This document shows, one piece after another, positions 28,476 to 37,303 of a DNA stretch of 58,943 nt (its first letter is position 1; every line of letters starts with the position of its first letter). This stretch comes from Candidatus Methylaffinis lahnbergensis (lineage in GTDB: Bacteria; Pseudomonadota; Alphaproteobacteria; Rhizobiales; Beijerinckiaceae), in NCBI GenBank assembly GCA_002890675.1, contig PEFW01000014.1, positions 1 through 58,943 of the forward strand, given 5' to 3'. The translations under genes and the position numbers were made by a program. Under the pieces are notes generated by a model that was not told the origin of the DNA, searched no databases, and worked only from the letters and a program-made list of their open reading frames with translations.

Positions 28476-31424
28476 ATGGCCAACAAAATGCTTATCGATG
28501 CGTCGCACCCGGAAGAAACCAGAGTAGTCGTCCTTCGCGGCAACCGGGTCGACGAATTCGATTTCGAAGCCGCCAGTAAAAAACAGCTTCGCGGCAATAT
28601 TTATCTCGCCAAGGTGATGCGGGTCGAGCCTTCGCTTCAGGCCGCCTTTGTCGACTACGGCGGTAATCGGCACGGTTTTCTTGCTTTCTCGGAAATCCAT
28701 CCTGATTATTATCAGATTCCAGTCGCCGACCGTCAGGCCCTGATCGAGGAAGAGGCGAAGGCGCAACGCGACGAAGAAGAAGACGCTTCCCGGCCACGGC
28801 GCCACGGTCGCCGCTCCAGGCGGGGCGATCGCAATGGTCACCAGGCCGAGAAACGGCGCGACGCGGACCCAACGCTGGCCGAGACCTACGCCGGCGAAGT
28901 GTCCGGGGATGTCGAAGATTCTGTCCGGCCGGAGGCGGAAACCGAAGAGGCGGGACCGGAACCGTTAGAGGGAGAACGCGCCGCAGGGGTTCGTCCGCTG
29001 CCCCGGTCAGAAGAATTGAGTGCCGCGCGTTTCCAAGACGCCACGGGACGAGAAGACTCCGTTCCGGAATCCGGGCCGCCGGATCGCGCCGGTCAACCGC
29101 CCCTCGATACTGCCTCCGAATTTACAATGGGCCTCGAGGGGCACGACACGGGCCCGGCGACAGAGCCAGAACGTCCGCCCGTCGAAACAGCCTTTTCGGG
29201 CGAGGTTGGCTTGCCCGCGAACTGGGCTGCGCCGGAGCATGGCGAGCCCGACGGCGATACCAGCGATGAAGGCGAGGAAGAAGCGGGCGAGATCGAACAG
29301 CTTGGCGGCGATGCGATGGAAGAGATGCCAGCTCGCCCGCAGCGCCCGCGCAGGCAGTATAAAATCCAGGAGGTCATCAAACGCCGCCAAGTTCTACTCG
29401 TGCAGGTCGTCAAGGAGGAGCGCGGCAACAAGGGAGCGGCGCTCACGACCTACCTGTCGCTCGCCGGGCGCTATTCGGTTTTGATGCCGAATACCGCGCG
29501 TGGCGGCGGCATCTCGCGCAAGATCACCGACTCGACCGACCGCCAGAGGTTGAAATCTATTGCCCAGGAACTCGAAGTTCCGGAGGGCATGGGCGTCATT
29601 GTCCGCACCGCCGGCGCCGCGCGCACCAAGGCCGAAGTCAAGCGCGACTTCGAATATTTGCTGCGAATGTGGGAAACGGTGCGCGAAATCACTTTGCAAT
29701 CGACTGCGCCGACGCTGGTTTACGAAGAGGGATCGCTGATCAAGCGGTCGATCCGCGATCTTTATAATAAGGACATCGACGAGATCGTGGTCGCGGGGGA
29801 CGACGCTTATCGCGAGGCCAAGGAATTCATGCGCTTGTTGATGCCGAGCCACGCCAAGATGGTCCAGCCCTATCGCGATCCGCAGCCGATGTTCGCGAAG
29901 TCCGGTGCCGAAACGCAGCTCGACGCCATGTTCTCAAACCAGGTAACCTTGAAGTCGGGCGGCTATGTCGTCCTCAATCAAACCGAGGCCTTGGTCGCAA
30001 TCGACGTCAACTCCGGCCGCTCCACCCGCGAACATAATATCGAGGATACCGCGCTTCGAACCAATCTCGAGGCCGCCGACGAGATCAGCCGGCAATTGCG
30101 TCTTCGCGATCTTGCCGGTCTCATCGTCATCGATTTCATCGACATGGAGGAGAATCGCAACAATCGCACCGTCGAACGCCGCCTGAAGGATGCCCTCAAA
30201 AACGACCGGGCCCGTATCCAGATCGGCCGGATGTCGCATTTCGGTCTACTAGAGATGTCGCGCCAGCGCATGCGCACCGGGGTCATCGAAGGCTCGACCG
30301 TGGTCTGTCCGCATTGCGCGGGCGCGGGGATGATTCGTTCGACGGCGTCGATCGCCCTGCATGTCCTGCGCGTTTTGGAAGATGCGCTGATCAAGAATTC
30401 GAGTTATGACCTCATCGTCAATACAAGGACGGCCGTCGCGCTTTATATCCTCAATCAGAAACGCGCTCATTTACGCGATTTGGAAAGGCGCTTTGGCGCG
30501 TCGTTGACGATCGCCGCGGACGACAGTGTGACCGGGACGAATTATTACACGCTGGAACACGGCGAGCCGGCGGCGAGGGCGAAGGAGATTCCCGTTGTTG
30601 CGCCGGAAGAAGCACCGCGCGCGGCGATGGCCGATAGTTTCTTCGATGAACCGGCCGATACCAAAGAGGGGCTGCCCGAGGCTGGTCCGGTGGAAGAGAC
30701 TAAAGATGGCGGGGCTGAACCCAGTGAGAGCGAAAACGAGGCCGATGGCAGGCAAAGGCGCAGACGCAGACGCAGACGTGGTCGTGGCGGCGACCGCGAA
30801 GGCTCCGGAATAGCCGCAAACGCACCCCAGCCGCCGGACGATGCGTTGGAAGCCATGGCCCAGATCGGCGGACTGCGGCTAAGCGTGGCCGTAGAAAGCG
30901 AAGGCGAAACCGGGCCTTTCCCCGGCAACGATGAAACCCTAGCAAGTCATCGCGACGGGCGTCGGCGTTCGCGCCGTGGCTGGCGTGCTCCTCGCGAAAC
31001 TTCCGAAAACCTCGCCGCCGGGCCCACCGATGGCACCCAGCTCGAATTTAAGCCCGAACCCGGCGCCTTGGGCGAAGAGAGCGCCGGAAGGGCGGGGCGC
31101 GGCCGCCGGGCGCCGCGTGTGCCCCGCGCCGGTCGTGGTCGCGAGGCTGCCGTCGTCGCGCCAAACGCCGCGTCGCCTTTCGCCGGGGATGACCGGCAGG
31201 TTCAAGCGCAGGCGATTGCGCCGCGAGGAGATGATGTCGAGGCTTCGCCGACGAATGCGAAAGCCGATGTGCCAGAGGCGCCCCAATCCGCGCCATCGGA
31301 CCTGGATACCGCGCCAGGACGGGACGAAATTCCGTCGCGATTGGAGGATTCCTCGCGGACGGACGCCGTCGATCCGGGCCGCCCCAAACGCTCGGGCTGG
31401 TGGCAACGCGCGCGAGCAAGCTAG
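28476..31424 (+). CDS. rne: Ribonuclease E
   Basis: An endoribonuclease of 982 aa that initiates mRNA decay and processes rRNA and tRNA, and the scaffold of the degradosome. MANKMLIDASHPEETRVVVL is the standard start. The S1 domain is split by a long acidic/Arg-rich insertion (about residues 95-290) of the kind seen in Hyphomicrobiales. The catalytic core has AIDVNSGRSTREHNIEDTAL and LIVIDFIDMEENRN with the Mg-binding Asp residues. The Zn-link CPHC lies in VVCPHCAGAG. The C-terminal 330 residues are disordered with Arg-rich blocks ([11 protein letters not shown]), the RNA- and partner-binding region. Confidence 0.96.
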   Translation: MANKMLIDASHPEETRVVVLRGNRVDEFDFEAASKKQLRGNIYLAKVMRVEPSLQAAFVDYGGNRHGFLAFSEIHPDYYQIPVADRQALIEEEAKAQRDEEEDASRPRRHGRRSRRGDRNGHQAEKRRDADPTLAETYAGEVSGDVEDSVRPEAETEEAGPEPLEGERAAGVRPLPRSEELSAARFQDATGREDSVPESGPPDRAGQPPLDTASEFTMGLEGHDTGPATEPERPPVETAFSGEVGLPANWAAPEHGEPDGDTSDEGEEEAGEIEQLGGDAMEEMPARPQRPRRQYKIQEVIKRRQVLLVQVVKEERGNKGAALTTYLSLAGRYSVLMPNTARGGGISRKITDSTDRQRLKSIAQELEVPEGMGVIVRTAGAARTKAEVKRDFEYLLRMWETVREITLQSTAPTLVYEEGSLIKRSIRDLYNKDIDEIVVAGDDAYREAKEFMRLLMPSHAKMVQPYRDPQPMFAKSGAETQLDAMFSNQVTLKSGGYVVLNQTEALVAIDVNSGRSTREHNIEDTALRTNLEAADEISRQLRLRDLAGLIVIDFIDMEENRNNRTVERRLKDALKNDRARIQIGRMSHFGLLEMSRQRMRTGVIEGSTVVCPHCAGAGMIRSTASIALHVLRVLEDALIKNSSYDLIVNTRTAVALYILNQKRAHLRDLERRFGASLTIAADDSVTGTNYYTLEHGEPAARAKEIPVVAPEEAPRAAMADSFFDEPADTKEGLPEAGPVEETKDGGAEPSESENEADGRQRRRRRRRRGRGGDREGSGIAANAPQPPDDALEAMAQIGGLRLSVAVESEGETGPFPGNDETLASHRDGRRRSRRGWRAPRETSENLAAGPTDGTQLEFKPEPGALGEESAGRAGRGRRAPRVPRAGRGREAAVVAPNAASPFAGDDRQVQAQAIAPRGDDVEASPTNAKADVPEAPQSAPSDLDTAPGRDEIPSRLEDSSRTDAVDPGRPKRSGWWQRARAS

Positions 31425-31435
31425 TAAGAATCCTT

Positions 31436-31455
31436 CGCGCGTGCAACGACGCGCG
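31436..31455 (+). terminator. Possible rne terminator hairpin
   Basis: CGCGCGT and ACGCGCG form a seven-base-pair stem around GCAACG, 12 bases after the rne stop. No T-run follows, so intrinsic termination would be weak. Confidence 0.3.
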
Positions 31456-31547
31456 CGGCCGCGCACATCGAGCGGCCCGACCGTGAACGGAACCACAAGC
31501 CCTCAGGTCGAGATTCATTGACGTTGCAAGCCATCCGCGCAACTTGC

Positions 31548-31730
31548 CTATTTGGCTGGCAGGCAACCTAACCCTGCGAGCGATGCTCGCACTGCCTCCC
31601 CGGTTGGTGCATGCGGCTCCTCACCGAGGATCGCCAAAAGCTTGCTATTGTCGAGTCGCATCGGCACGTGCCAGAGATAGCGCATCTCCGACAGCTCGCG
31701 CATCAACGGCATAAAAGGCGAAGTTCTTTT
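31548..31730 (-). pseudogene. NAD-dependent epimerase/NmrA-type C-terminal fragment
   Basis: The minus strand reads FMPLMRELSEMRYLWHVPMR, then LDNSKLLAILGEEPHAPTGE, and ends at 31548. This pattern (a Met-Arg-Tyr-Leu-Trp block followed by LDNSKL and LGEEPHTP) is the C-terminus of atypical SDR reductases. The upstream part is replaced by the promoter region of the oxidoreductase gene. It marks the left edge of the accessory island. Confidence 0.65.
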
Positions 31731-31762
31731 GCTGCACCACACTATTTTGTGAAGCCGATTGT

Positions 31763-31847
31763 CAGAGGTGTCACTTTCCGCCAGACTTAGAGAGATGACA
31801 CTCGGGGCTTGCGGGAGAAGGGGAGATAGCCATGCCTCAGCCAGAAC
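31763..31847 (+). repeat. Leader repeat, copy 1 (upstream of the oxidoreductase gene)
   Basis: The stretch beginning TGTCACTTTCCGCCAGA and running through GATGACAC, a purine-rich ribosome binding site and CCAGAACG is repeated imperfectly at 35043-35118 (TCTCACTTTCCACCAGA ... GATATGACAC ... GGAACG). The second copy lies at the end of the DUF417 gene, so leader and start region have been copied within the island. Confidence 0.5.
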
Positions 31848-33229
31848 GATTTGAAATTCTTGTCCTTGGCAGTGGAAACGGCGGCATGTATCTGGCCTGG
31901 CACATGGCGCGTTCCGGGCGCCGTACTGCCGTGGTGGAGCGCCGGTTGATTGGTGGCTCCTGCCCCAACACCAACTGTCTTCCGAGCAAGAACGAGATTT
32001 GGAGCGCCAAAGTCTCTGACTTGGTGCACCACGCCGCACGCTTCGGCTCGATGACGGGTTCGGTCGCGATCGACATGGCCAAAGTCCGCCAGCGCAAGCG
32101 CGACATGGTGAAAGCCGAGGTTGCCGCTGTTTTGCAGCAATACGAGTCGAGCGGTGCCGAATTAATCATGGGAGGAGGGAATTTCGTGGCGCCGAAAACC
32201 CTCGAGGTGCGCTTGAACGGTGGCGGGACGCGCATGCTGATGGGCGATCAGGTTTTCCTCAATATCGGAACCCACGCGGCAATTCCGAACGTGTCTGGCC
32301 TCGACGCGGCCGGACCGCTCACGAACATCGAGGCGCTGGAACTCGACTATGTGCCGCAACATCTGATCGTGCTCGGCGGCGGCTATGTCGGCCTTGAGCT
32401 GGCGCAGGCACTTCGCCGCTTTGGCAGCCGCGTTACGATCATCGAGCATGGACCTCAGATCGCTGGCCGGGAGGATCAAGACGTCGCGGACGAGATACGG
32501 CGGATCTTCAGTGAAGAAGGCATTGACATACTTGTGGGGGCGGAGGTCCGCCGTGTGCAGGGCCGCTCAGGAGAGAATGTCAGCCTCCCTGTACGCACAT
32601 CTTCAGGCGAGCGGACCGTCGAGGGGAGCGACATTCTGGTCGCGGCGGGGCGCAGTCCAAACACTGCCGGGATCGGGCTCGATGTGGCCGGTGTTGAATT
32701 GGACGGCCGTGGCTACATTAAAGTCAACGAGCGACTGGAGACGAGCGCGCCCGATGTCTGGGCGATCGGGGAATGTGCCGGCAGCCCGCAGTTCACCCAC
32801 GTATCCTTCGACGACTTCCGGATTATCCGGGACAATTTGGCGGGAGCAAACCGCACGACCCGCGATCGGTTGATTCCGTTTTGCATGTTTACGGATCCCC
32901 CGCTTGCACGGGTGGGACTGAGCGAAGGCGAGGCGCAACGTCAAGGTATCGAAGCGCGTGTCGCAAAACTGCCGATGAGTGTCGTGCTTCGGACGCACAC
33001 GATCGACGAAACACGAGGTTTTATGAAGGCGCTTGTCGCCGCTCGCGACGACCACATTCTTGGCTTCACAATGATTGGCCCCGAAGCCAGTGAGGTCGTG
33101 TCCGTGGTACAGACAGCTATGCTGGCCGGTCTGCCCTATACGGCCCTGCGCGATGCCGTTCTCACGCATCCAACCATGGCGGAAGGACTCGGCCCTCTTT
33201 TCTCGAATGTGCCGCCGCGGCTCTCGTAA
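31832..33229 (+). CDS. FAD-dependent pyridine nucleotide-disulfide oxidoreductase
   Basis: A 465-aa flavoenzyme of the dihydrolipoamide dehydrogenase / mercuric reductase family. It has an FAD-binding start (LVLGSGNGGMYLAWHMARSG), a redox-active disulfide in GSCPNTNCLPSKN (CxxxxC), an NAD(P)-binding site (LIVLGGGYVGLELAQALRRF), FAD motif VWAIGECAGS, and the C-terminal HPTMAE with the His-Glu pair. No N-terminal metal-binding domain is present, so mercury is not implied. A low-molecular-weight disulfide or a quinone-like compound are possible substrates. The SD GGGGAGAT precedes ATG 31832. Its last 53 bases recur at 38397. Confidence 0.88.
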   Translation: MPQPERFEILVLGSGNGGMYLAWHMARSGRRTAVVERRLIGGSCPNTNCLPSKNEIWSAKVSDLVHHAARFGSMTGSVAIDMAKVRQRKRDMVKAEVAAVLQQYESSGAELIMGGGNFVAPKTLEVRLNGGGTRMLMGDQVFLNIGTHAAIPNVSGLDAAGPLTNIEALELDYVPQHLIVLGGGYVGLELAQALRRFGSRVTIIEHGPQIAGREDQDVADEIRRIFSEEGIDILVGAEVRRVQGRSGENVSLPVRTSSGERTVEGSDILVAAGRSPNTAGIGLDVAGVELDGRGYIKVNERLETSAPDVWAIGECAGSPQFTHVSFDDFRIIRDNLAGANRTTRDRLIPFCMFTDPPLARVGLSEGEAQRQGIEARVAKLPMSVVLRTHTIDETRGFMKALVAARDDHILGFTMIGPEASEVVSVVQTAMLAGLPYTALRDAVLTHPTMAEGLGPLFSNVPPRLS

Positions 33230-33231
33230 CA
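33179..33231 (+). repeat. 53-bp repeat, parent copy (3' end of oxidoreductase)
   Basis: The last 50 or so bases of the oxidoreductase gene including its stop are identical to 38397-38449. The copy there follows the DoxX-P460 gene. Confidence 0.85.
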
Positions 33232-33262
33232 GCGGCGCACCGGAACCGTATTCCGTTGAAAG

Positions 33263-33382
33263 AAGAGACCACGATATTTGCCTGAGTACGCCGCCTCGAG
33301 TGATCTGATCCTCCCCAAGAACAATATTTGGCGTGAATGGGTATTTGTGGGATCGCCGTTGACGCCGAACGCCATTCAATAG
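33263..33382 (+). pseudogene. Cytochrome P460 N-terminal fragment
   Basis: Forty codons read KRPRYLPEYAASSDLILPKN followed by EWVFVGSPLTPNAIQ and TAG at 33380. This matches residues 27-61 of the P460 protein at 35210-35785 (KPRYLPEYTASGELILPKNF, EWIYVGSPLTPNAL). The signal peptide and the whole haem-binding part are missing. It is a third P460 trace in the island. Confidence 0.85.
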
Positions 33383-33438
33383 AGACTTTGAATCACGCTT
33401 CCGTTAATACGTCCTGAACTTGGCTTAAGGAGTGGTGC

Positions 33439-34527
33439 GTGCCGAGCAAGGTGCTGGTCACTGGCGCAAGCGGCCTGCTGGGTGTTGCCGCGATCGAGAA
33501 GTTTCTTTCCGCGGGCTGGGATGTGGTCGGCGTCTCCCGCCGCAAGCCCGAGTTGCCCAGCGGCCGGGACACTGAGTTTCTGTCGGTCGATCTGCGGAAC
33601 GAGGAAGCGGCCCGCGCCGCGTTCGAGCCGCTGACTGATGTTACTCACATCGCCTACACGGCTCTGCACGAGATGCCCGAGCTAGTCGCTGGCTGGTCGA
33701 GCAAAGAACAGATCGAGGCCAACAACGCCATGCTCCGCAATGTGGTGGAACCGATCGTGCGCACGGCCTCCAATTTCCAGCATATCAGTATCCTGCAGGG
33801 AACGAAGATCTACGGCGTGCACCTGCACCCGATCCCGATCCCGGCTCGCGAACGTGATGCCCGTAAGGACCATGCGAACTTCTTCTTCGACCATGAAGAC
33901 TATGTGCGTGAGATGGGCGCCCAGCACGGCTTCAACTACACGGCACTGCGTCCCCAGCTCGTCACCGGGCCTACCCCAGGGGCGTTGAACGTTCTCCCTG
34001 CTATCGGTGTCTACGCGGCAATTCGCCACGAGAAGGGTGAATCGTTCGGTTTTCCTGGCGGTCCGTCGTTTGTCTGGGAAGCCACCGATGCAGACCTCGT
34101 CGCGGACGTGATGGTCTGGGCTGCGCAGTCGCCCCGGGCGGCGAACGAGGCGTTCAACATCACTAATGGCGACGTGTTCGAGTGGCGCAATGTGTGGCCG
34201 GCCCTGGCCGAAACCCTCAGTGTCGAAACCGGGCCGGATATGCCAACGGGCGTGGCGGCCTATCTCGAGCAAAACGCGGATGTCTGGGACCAGATCGTCG
34301 CGAAGTGCAATCTTCGCTCACGGAACCTGCGGGAGCTGATTGGCCAAGGGGACCAGCACGCGGACTTCGCGTTCGCCTATGGCGCCCCGGAAGGACCTCG
34401 GGCCTTCGTGAGCACCATCAAGCTGCGCCAGGCTGGGTTCACAAAGACGATTGACACCGAGGACTCGTTTCGCAACGCGCTGCAGTCGCTGATCGACCAC
34501 AAGCTCCTGCCGCCCGCCGCAAAGTAA
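33439..34527 (+). CDS. PRISE-like SDR family reductase
   Basis: A 362-aa atypical short-chain dehydrogenase with the NADP-binding motif KVLVTGASGLLGVAAIEKFL and SVDLRN. The segment LQGTKIYGVHLHPI resembles the LQGTKYYG motif of progesterone-5-beta-reductase/iridoid-synthase (PRISE) enzymes, which reduce enones. FNYTALRPQLVTGPTPGALN follows. GTG 33439 is preceded by AAGGAG at 33427-33432, which decides the start. The first 82 bases are duplicated in inverted orientation at 35959-36040. It is probably co-transcribed with the DUF417-P460 pair downstream. Confidence 0.85.
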   Translation: MPSKVLVTGASGLLGVAAIEKFLSAGWDVVGVSRRKPELPSGRDTEFLSVDLRNEEAARAAFEPLTDVTHIAYTALHEMPELVAGWSSKEQIEANNAMLRNVVEPIVRTASNFQHISILQGTKIYGVHLHPIPIPARERDARKDHANFFFDHEDYVREMGAQHGFNYTALRPQLVTGPTPGALNVLPAIGVYAAIRHEKGESFGFPGGPSFVWEATDADLVADVMVWAAQSPRAANEAFNITNGDVFEWRNVWPALAETLSVETGPDMPTGVAAYLEQNADVWDQIVAKCNLRSRNLRELIGQGDQHADFAFAYGAPEGPRAFVSTIKLRQAGFTKTIDTEDSFRNALQSLIDHKLLPPAAK

Positions 34528-34586
34528 ACACCGCGCCGGACCGGTGCAAAAGTAGCCGGATTCCCATTCAGCAAAGGAGTGAAACA

Positions 34587-35102
34587 ATGAACTCGCTCAT
34601 AAATATCTTGACTAAGTCCGGTCTTCTCACAAAGGACCTTGATTACCACTTAATTCGTGCATCGATGGTAATCATATTTTTGTTCTTTGGGTATCAGAAA
34701 TGGTTTGAGTACGAGGCGCAGGTATTGATTCCATATATCAGCAACGGCCCTCTTATTTCTTGGATGTACCCTGTTTTCGGCATCCGGGGAGCCGGCTGGT
34801 TTTTGGGGGTTTCGGAATGGTTGTTTGGCGCGCTCTTGTTCTTAGGATTCTGGAATAAAAAATTAGGAATTCTTGGGGCGCTTGGTTCATGTGTTACATT
34901 CATAATGACCGTCACTATTATTCCATTTATGCCGGATGGCTGGGCTGCGTCTGCCGGCGGGTTTCCAGCAATGGTGGGCAACGTTCCTTTCCTCATGAAG
35001 GATGTGGTTCTCTTTGCTGCATCAGTCTATTTGCTGAGGCAGGATGTACTGAGGGTCTCACTTTCCACCAGAAATAAGGATATGACACGGGAGAGAACAT
35101 AG
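34587..35102 (+). CDS. DUF417/YkgB-type (DoxX-like) membrane protein
   Basis: A 171-aa inner-membrane protein with four predicted helices: HLIRASMVIIFLFFGYQKWF, GWFLGVSEWLFGALLFLGFW, LGALGSCVTFIMTVTIIPFM and FLMKDVVLFAASVYLL. This matches DUF417, part of the DoxX-like group. GQKW-type (GYQKWFEYE) and FLMKD motifs are present. AAGGAG precedes ATG 34587. Base composition is clearly more AT-rich than its neighbours, a sign of transfer. Its C-terminal tail (VSLSTRNKDMTRERT) coincides with the duplicated leader repeat, so the native end may have been replaced. The P460 gene follows 107 bases later. Confidence 0.85.
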   Translation: MNSLINILTKSGLLTKDLDYHLIRASMVIIFLFFGYQKWFEYEAQVLIPYISNGPLISWMYPVFGIRGAGWFLGVSEWLFGALLFLGFWNKKLGILGALGSCVTFIMTVTIIPFMPDGWAASAGGFPAMVGNVPFLMKDVVLFAASVYLLRQDVLRVSLSTRNKDMTRERT

Positions 35103-35118
35103 CCACTCCGGAACGCTT
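35043..35118 (+). repeat. Leader repeat, copy 2
   Basis: Imperfect copy of 31763-31847, overlapping the 3' end of the DUF417 gene. The ATG that starts the oxidoreductase in copy 1 is replaced by ACT here. Confidence 0.45.
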
Positions 35119-35209
35119 CCTTGGAACGGCGTTGGGTGCTTGCTCTGGAGCGGGCGTGCGCGGGCGATTTCTAGAGCGCTTCTGAAAAAGTAACATGGAG
35201 AGGAAGTAT

Positions 35210-35785
35210 ATGTCGCACAGAATTCCAGCAATAGCACTTGCACTTTTGGTGTGCGCCAGCTTTGCGGCAGCGGCATTCGCGCGTACCAAACCACGATATC
35301 TACCTGAGTACACCGCATCCGGCGAATTGATTTTGCCCAAGAACTTCCATGAATGGATCTATGTCGGATCGCCGTTGACCCCCAATGCGCTCAACGATGG
35401 CAAGGCCGGCTTCCCTGAATATCACAATGTCTACATGGAACCGGGATCATACGAGATATACAAGAAGATGAAAGTATTTCCTGAAGGCACAATCCTGTTC
35501 AAGGAATTGCAGCTCACAGTGCCCGGAGAAAACGCGGATGGCTCGCGAAAGGAGCCTTCGGGACGAGGGTATTTCCCCGGCGCATTCAATGGCGCAGACG
35601 TGACCGTCAAGGACTCGAAGCGCTTTGCCAACACAGGGGGGTGGGGTTACTTCAATTTCAATCATTCCGAGCCTAAGGCTCCGACCGCCAAGGTGAAGGC
35701 AAAGGAGGAATGCGCTTTTTGCCATATCGCCGGCGCGAAGAAGGATGAGGTCTGGACACAGTTCTACCGGCTGCTGGACTATTAA
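35210..35785 (+). CDS. Secreted cytochrome P460 family c-type haem protein
   Basis: A 191-aa periplasmic protein with a signal peptide (MSHRIPAIALALLVCASFAA, cleavage after AFA at 24) followed by the P460 domain: EWIYVGSPLTPNALN, GFPEYHNVYMEPGSYEIYKK, VFPEGTILFKELQL, GWGYFNF, and haem-attachment CAFCH at residues 168-172. Characterised relatives are cytochrome P460 (hydroxylamine oxidation) and cytochrome c'-beta (NO binding). Whether the lysine cross-link of true P460 exists here cannot be decided by eye, though K98 (FKEL) is a candidate. ATG 35210 is preferred over 35195 because GAGGAAG lies before it. The neighbour upstream is a DoxX-like membrane protein. Confidence 0.88.
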   Translation: MSHRIPAIALALLVCASFAAAAFARTKPRYLPEYTASGELILPKNFHEWIYVGSPLTPNALNDGKAGFPEYHNVYMEPGSYEIYKKMKVFPEGTILFKELQLTVPGENADGSRKEPSGRGYFPGAFNGADVTVKDSKRFANTGGWGYFNFNHSEPKAPTAKVKAKEECAFCHIAGAKKDEVWTQFYRLLDY

Positions 35786-35831
35786 TTCTCCAAACTCCGC
35801 GCGACATCGCCGCATTAGACAAGCTTTTTAC

Positions 35832-35958
35832 ATGGAGAAACGGCTAACAGCTTTGAAAATCATCAACGCCGCAGGGCTGATGTCGCTGGTTTTATTTGCC
35901 GTCTGTTGGCAGCCGGGCGTAACTGTGGCGACCAAGGGCCTGGAAACGGAAACGGTAG
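35832..35958 (+). pseudogene. Truncated exported protein, N-terminus only
   Basis: ATG 35832 opens a frame with a signal-peptide-like start (MEKRLTALKIINAAGLMSLV followed by LFAVCWQPGVTVA). After about 42 residues it runs into the inverted SDR fragment and ends at 36053. It is likely the start of an exported protein cut off by that rearrangement. The original product cannot be identified. Confidence 0.35.
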
Positions 35959-36040
35959 CCCAGCCCGCGGAAAGAAACTTCTCGATCGCGGCAACCCCCA
36001 GCAAGCCGCTTGCGCCAGTCACCAGCACCTTGTTCGGCAC
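35959..36040 (-). repeat. Inverted copy of the SDR gene 5' end
   Basis: Read on the minus strand this is 33439-33520 with about four mismatches, encoding NKVLVTGASGLLGVAAIEKF then LSAGW. The reading frame is kept but it enters unrelated sequence, so it is not a gene. It faces the parent gene at a distance of 2.4 kb. Confidence 0.85.
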
Positions 36041-36271
36041 GATTTTCTTTTGAGCAGTCGCGTGATGAGTGAAGAGGTGAAGGCGTCCCTTGTTCCTCAT
36101 ATCTGAGCGCCATTCCGGGGAGGTCTTCGCAAATTCGAGTTCGGAAAGGGGGAGTGTCCCTGATGGGCGATCGGATCCAAATGCGCCGTTCTCAAGCGAG
36201 TGAGTTAGCGCAGTGCACGCGGGGTCAGTGCTCGTCGTCGAGAATGGGACGTGGGACATGACGAGGTTGCA

Positions 36272-36985
36272 ATGAAGTCCTCGGTCAAATCCGTGCTGGC
36301 TGTCGACGTGGGCGGAACTTCGGTCAAGATCCTTGCAACTGGGCAAAGCGAGCGTCGATCATTTTCATCCGGGCCGACGCTCACGCCCAGGCGGATGGTT
36401 ACACAAGTCAAGAAGCTCGCCGGAGACTGGACCTATGACGTGGTGTCGATCGGCTATCCCGGCCCGGTTCTCCGCGGCAGGCCGATTGCAGAGCCATACC
36501 ACCTGGGACGCGGGTGGGTCGGATTCGATTATGGCGAGGGATTCGGCTGCCCCGTGAAAGTTGTTAATGACGCCGCAATGCAGGCCTTGGGGAGCTACAT
36601 GGGCGGCAAGATGCTCTTTCTCGGCCTCGGAACCGGGCTTGGATCGACCATGATTGTCGACGGCGTCGCGGAGCCCATGGAGCTTGGTCACCTGCCCTAC
36701 AAGAAGGGCACCTATGAGGACTATGTCGGCCGGGCGGGACTGGAGCGCCACGGCAAGAAGCAATGGCGTCGTTATGTTGCCGACGTCGTGGCTCGCCTGA
36801 TTGCGGCGCTGGAGCCCGACGACACGGTGCTCGGAGGAGGCAATGTCAAGAAGCTCGAAGCGCTGCCGCCGCATTGTCGCGCAGGTGATAACGCCAATGC
36901 CTTTCGCGGCGGATTTCGGCTGTGGGAAGAGGCAACGCTCGCCCGCGCACCGGGGCTCACCCGAATCGACGCACAAGAAGGATAG
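36272..36985 (+). CDS. ROK-family kinase, polyphosphate-glucokinase-like
   Basis: A 237-aa sugar kinase with the ATPase-fold phosphate-1 motif LAVDVGGTSVKILATG, the GYPGPVLRG segment, VVNDAAMQALGSY and the phosphate-2 motif FLGLGTGLGSTMIVDG. It also has ELGHLPYKKGTYEDYVG, where the ROK group normally has its catalytic/zinc-site His. The short length and the adenine-loop segment LGGGNVKKLEALPP are as in polyphosphate/ATP glucokinases. It would phosphorylate glucose, possibly linked to glycogen breakdown by the window's other genes. GAGG six bases upstream supports ATG 36272. Confidence 0.82.
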   Translation: MKSSVKSVLAVDVGGTSVKILATGQSERRSFSSGPTLTPRRMVTQVKKLAGDWTYDVVSIGYPGPVLRGRPIAEPYHLGRGWVGFDYGEGFGCPVKVVNDAAMQALGSYMGGKMLFLGLGTGLGSTMIVDGVAEPMELGHLPYKKGTYEDYVGRAGLERHGKKQWRRYVADVVARLIAALEPDDTVLGGGNVKKLEALPPHCRAGDNANAFRGGFRLWEEATLARAPGLTRIDAQEG

Positions 36986-37303
36986 ACTGGGTGTCGCAGA
37001 TGCCTGCACGATAGGAGGCAAGCCGCACACCAAACACGCGGTCTGGCGGACTGTCGAAGCGTCTACCATACCGAAACTCGACCGCAATTCAATCGTTACC
37101 CTAGGCGGAACGAGGTTTTTGGGACGATGCTATAATCAAGAAAAGCTCAGTGCTCCTGATATCGCTGATCGGAATTGTGCTAGCCACAGTCGCCGTCGGT
37201 CTTCCGCCGACCAAACCACACAAAATGGCAACGTTTGCCTGTAACAAACGGGACTTTGGCCGCGAACTAAGAACAGCCGATACTAGACTCAAAGGTCCAC
37301 AAC

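Noticed and set aside
37150..37303. Signal-peptide-like ORF start (LLISLIGIVLATVAVG) before the DoxX-P460 gene
   Set aside because: It runs into the DoxX gene in another frame and has no ribosome binding site; at most a trace of a lost exported protein.
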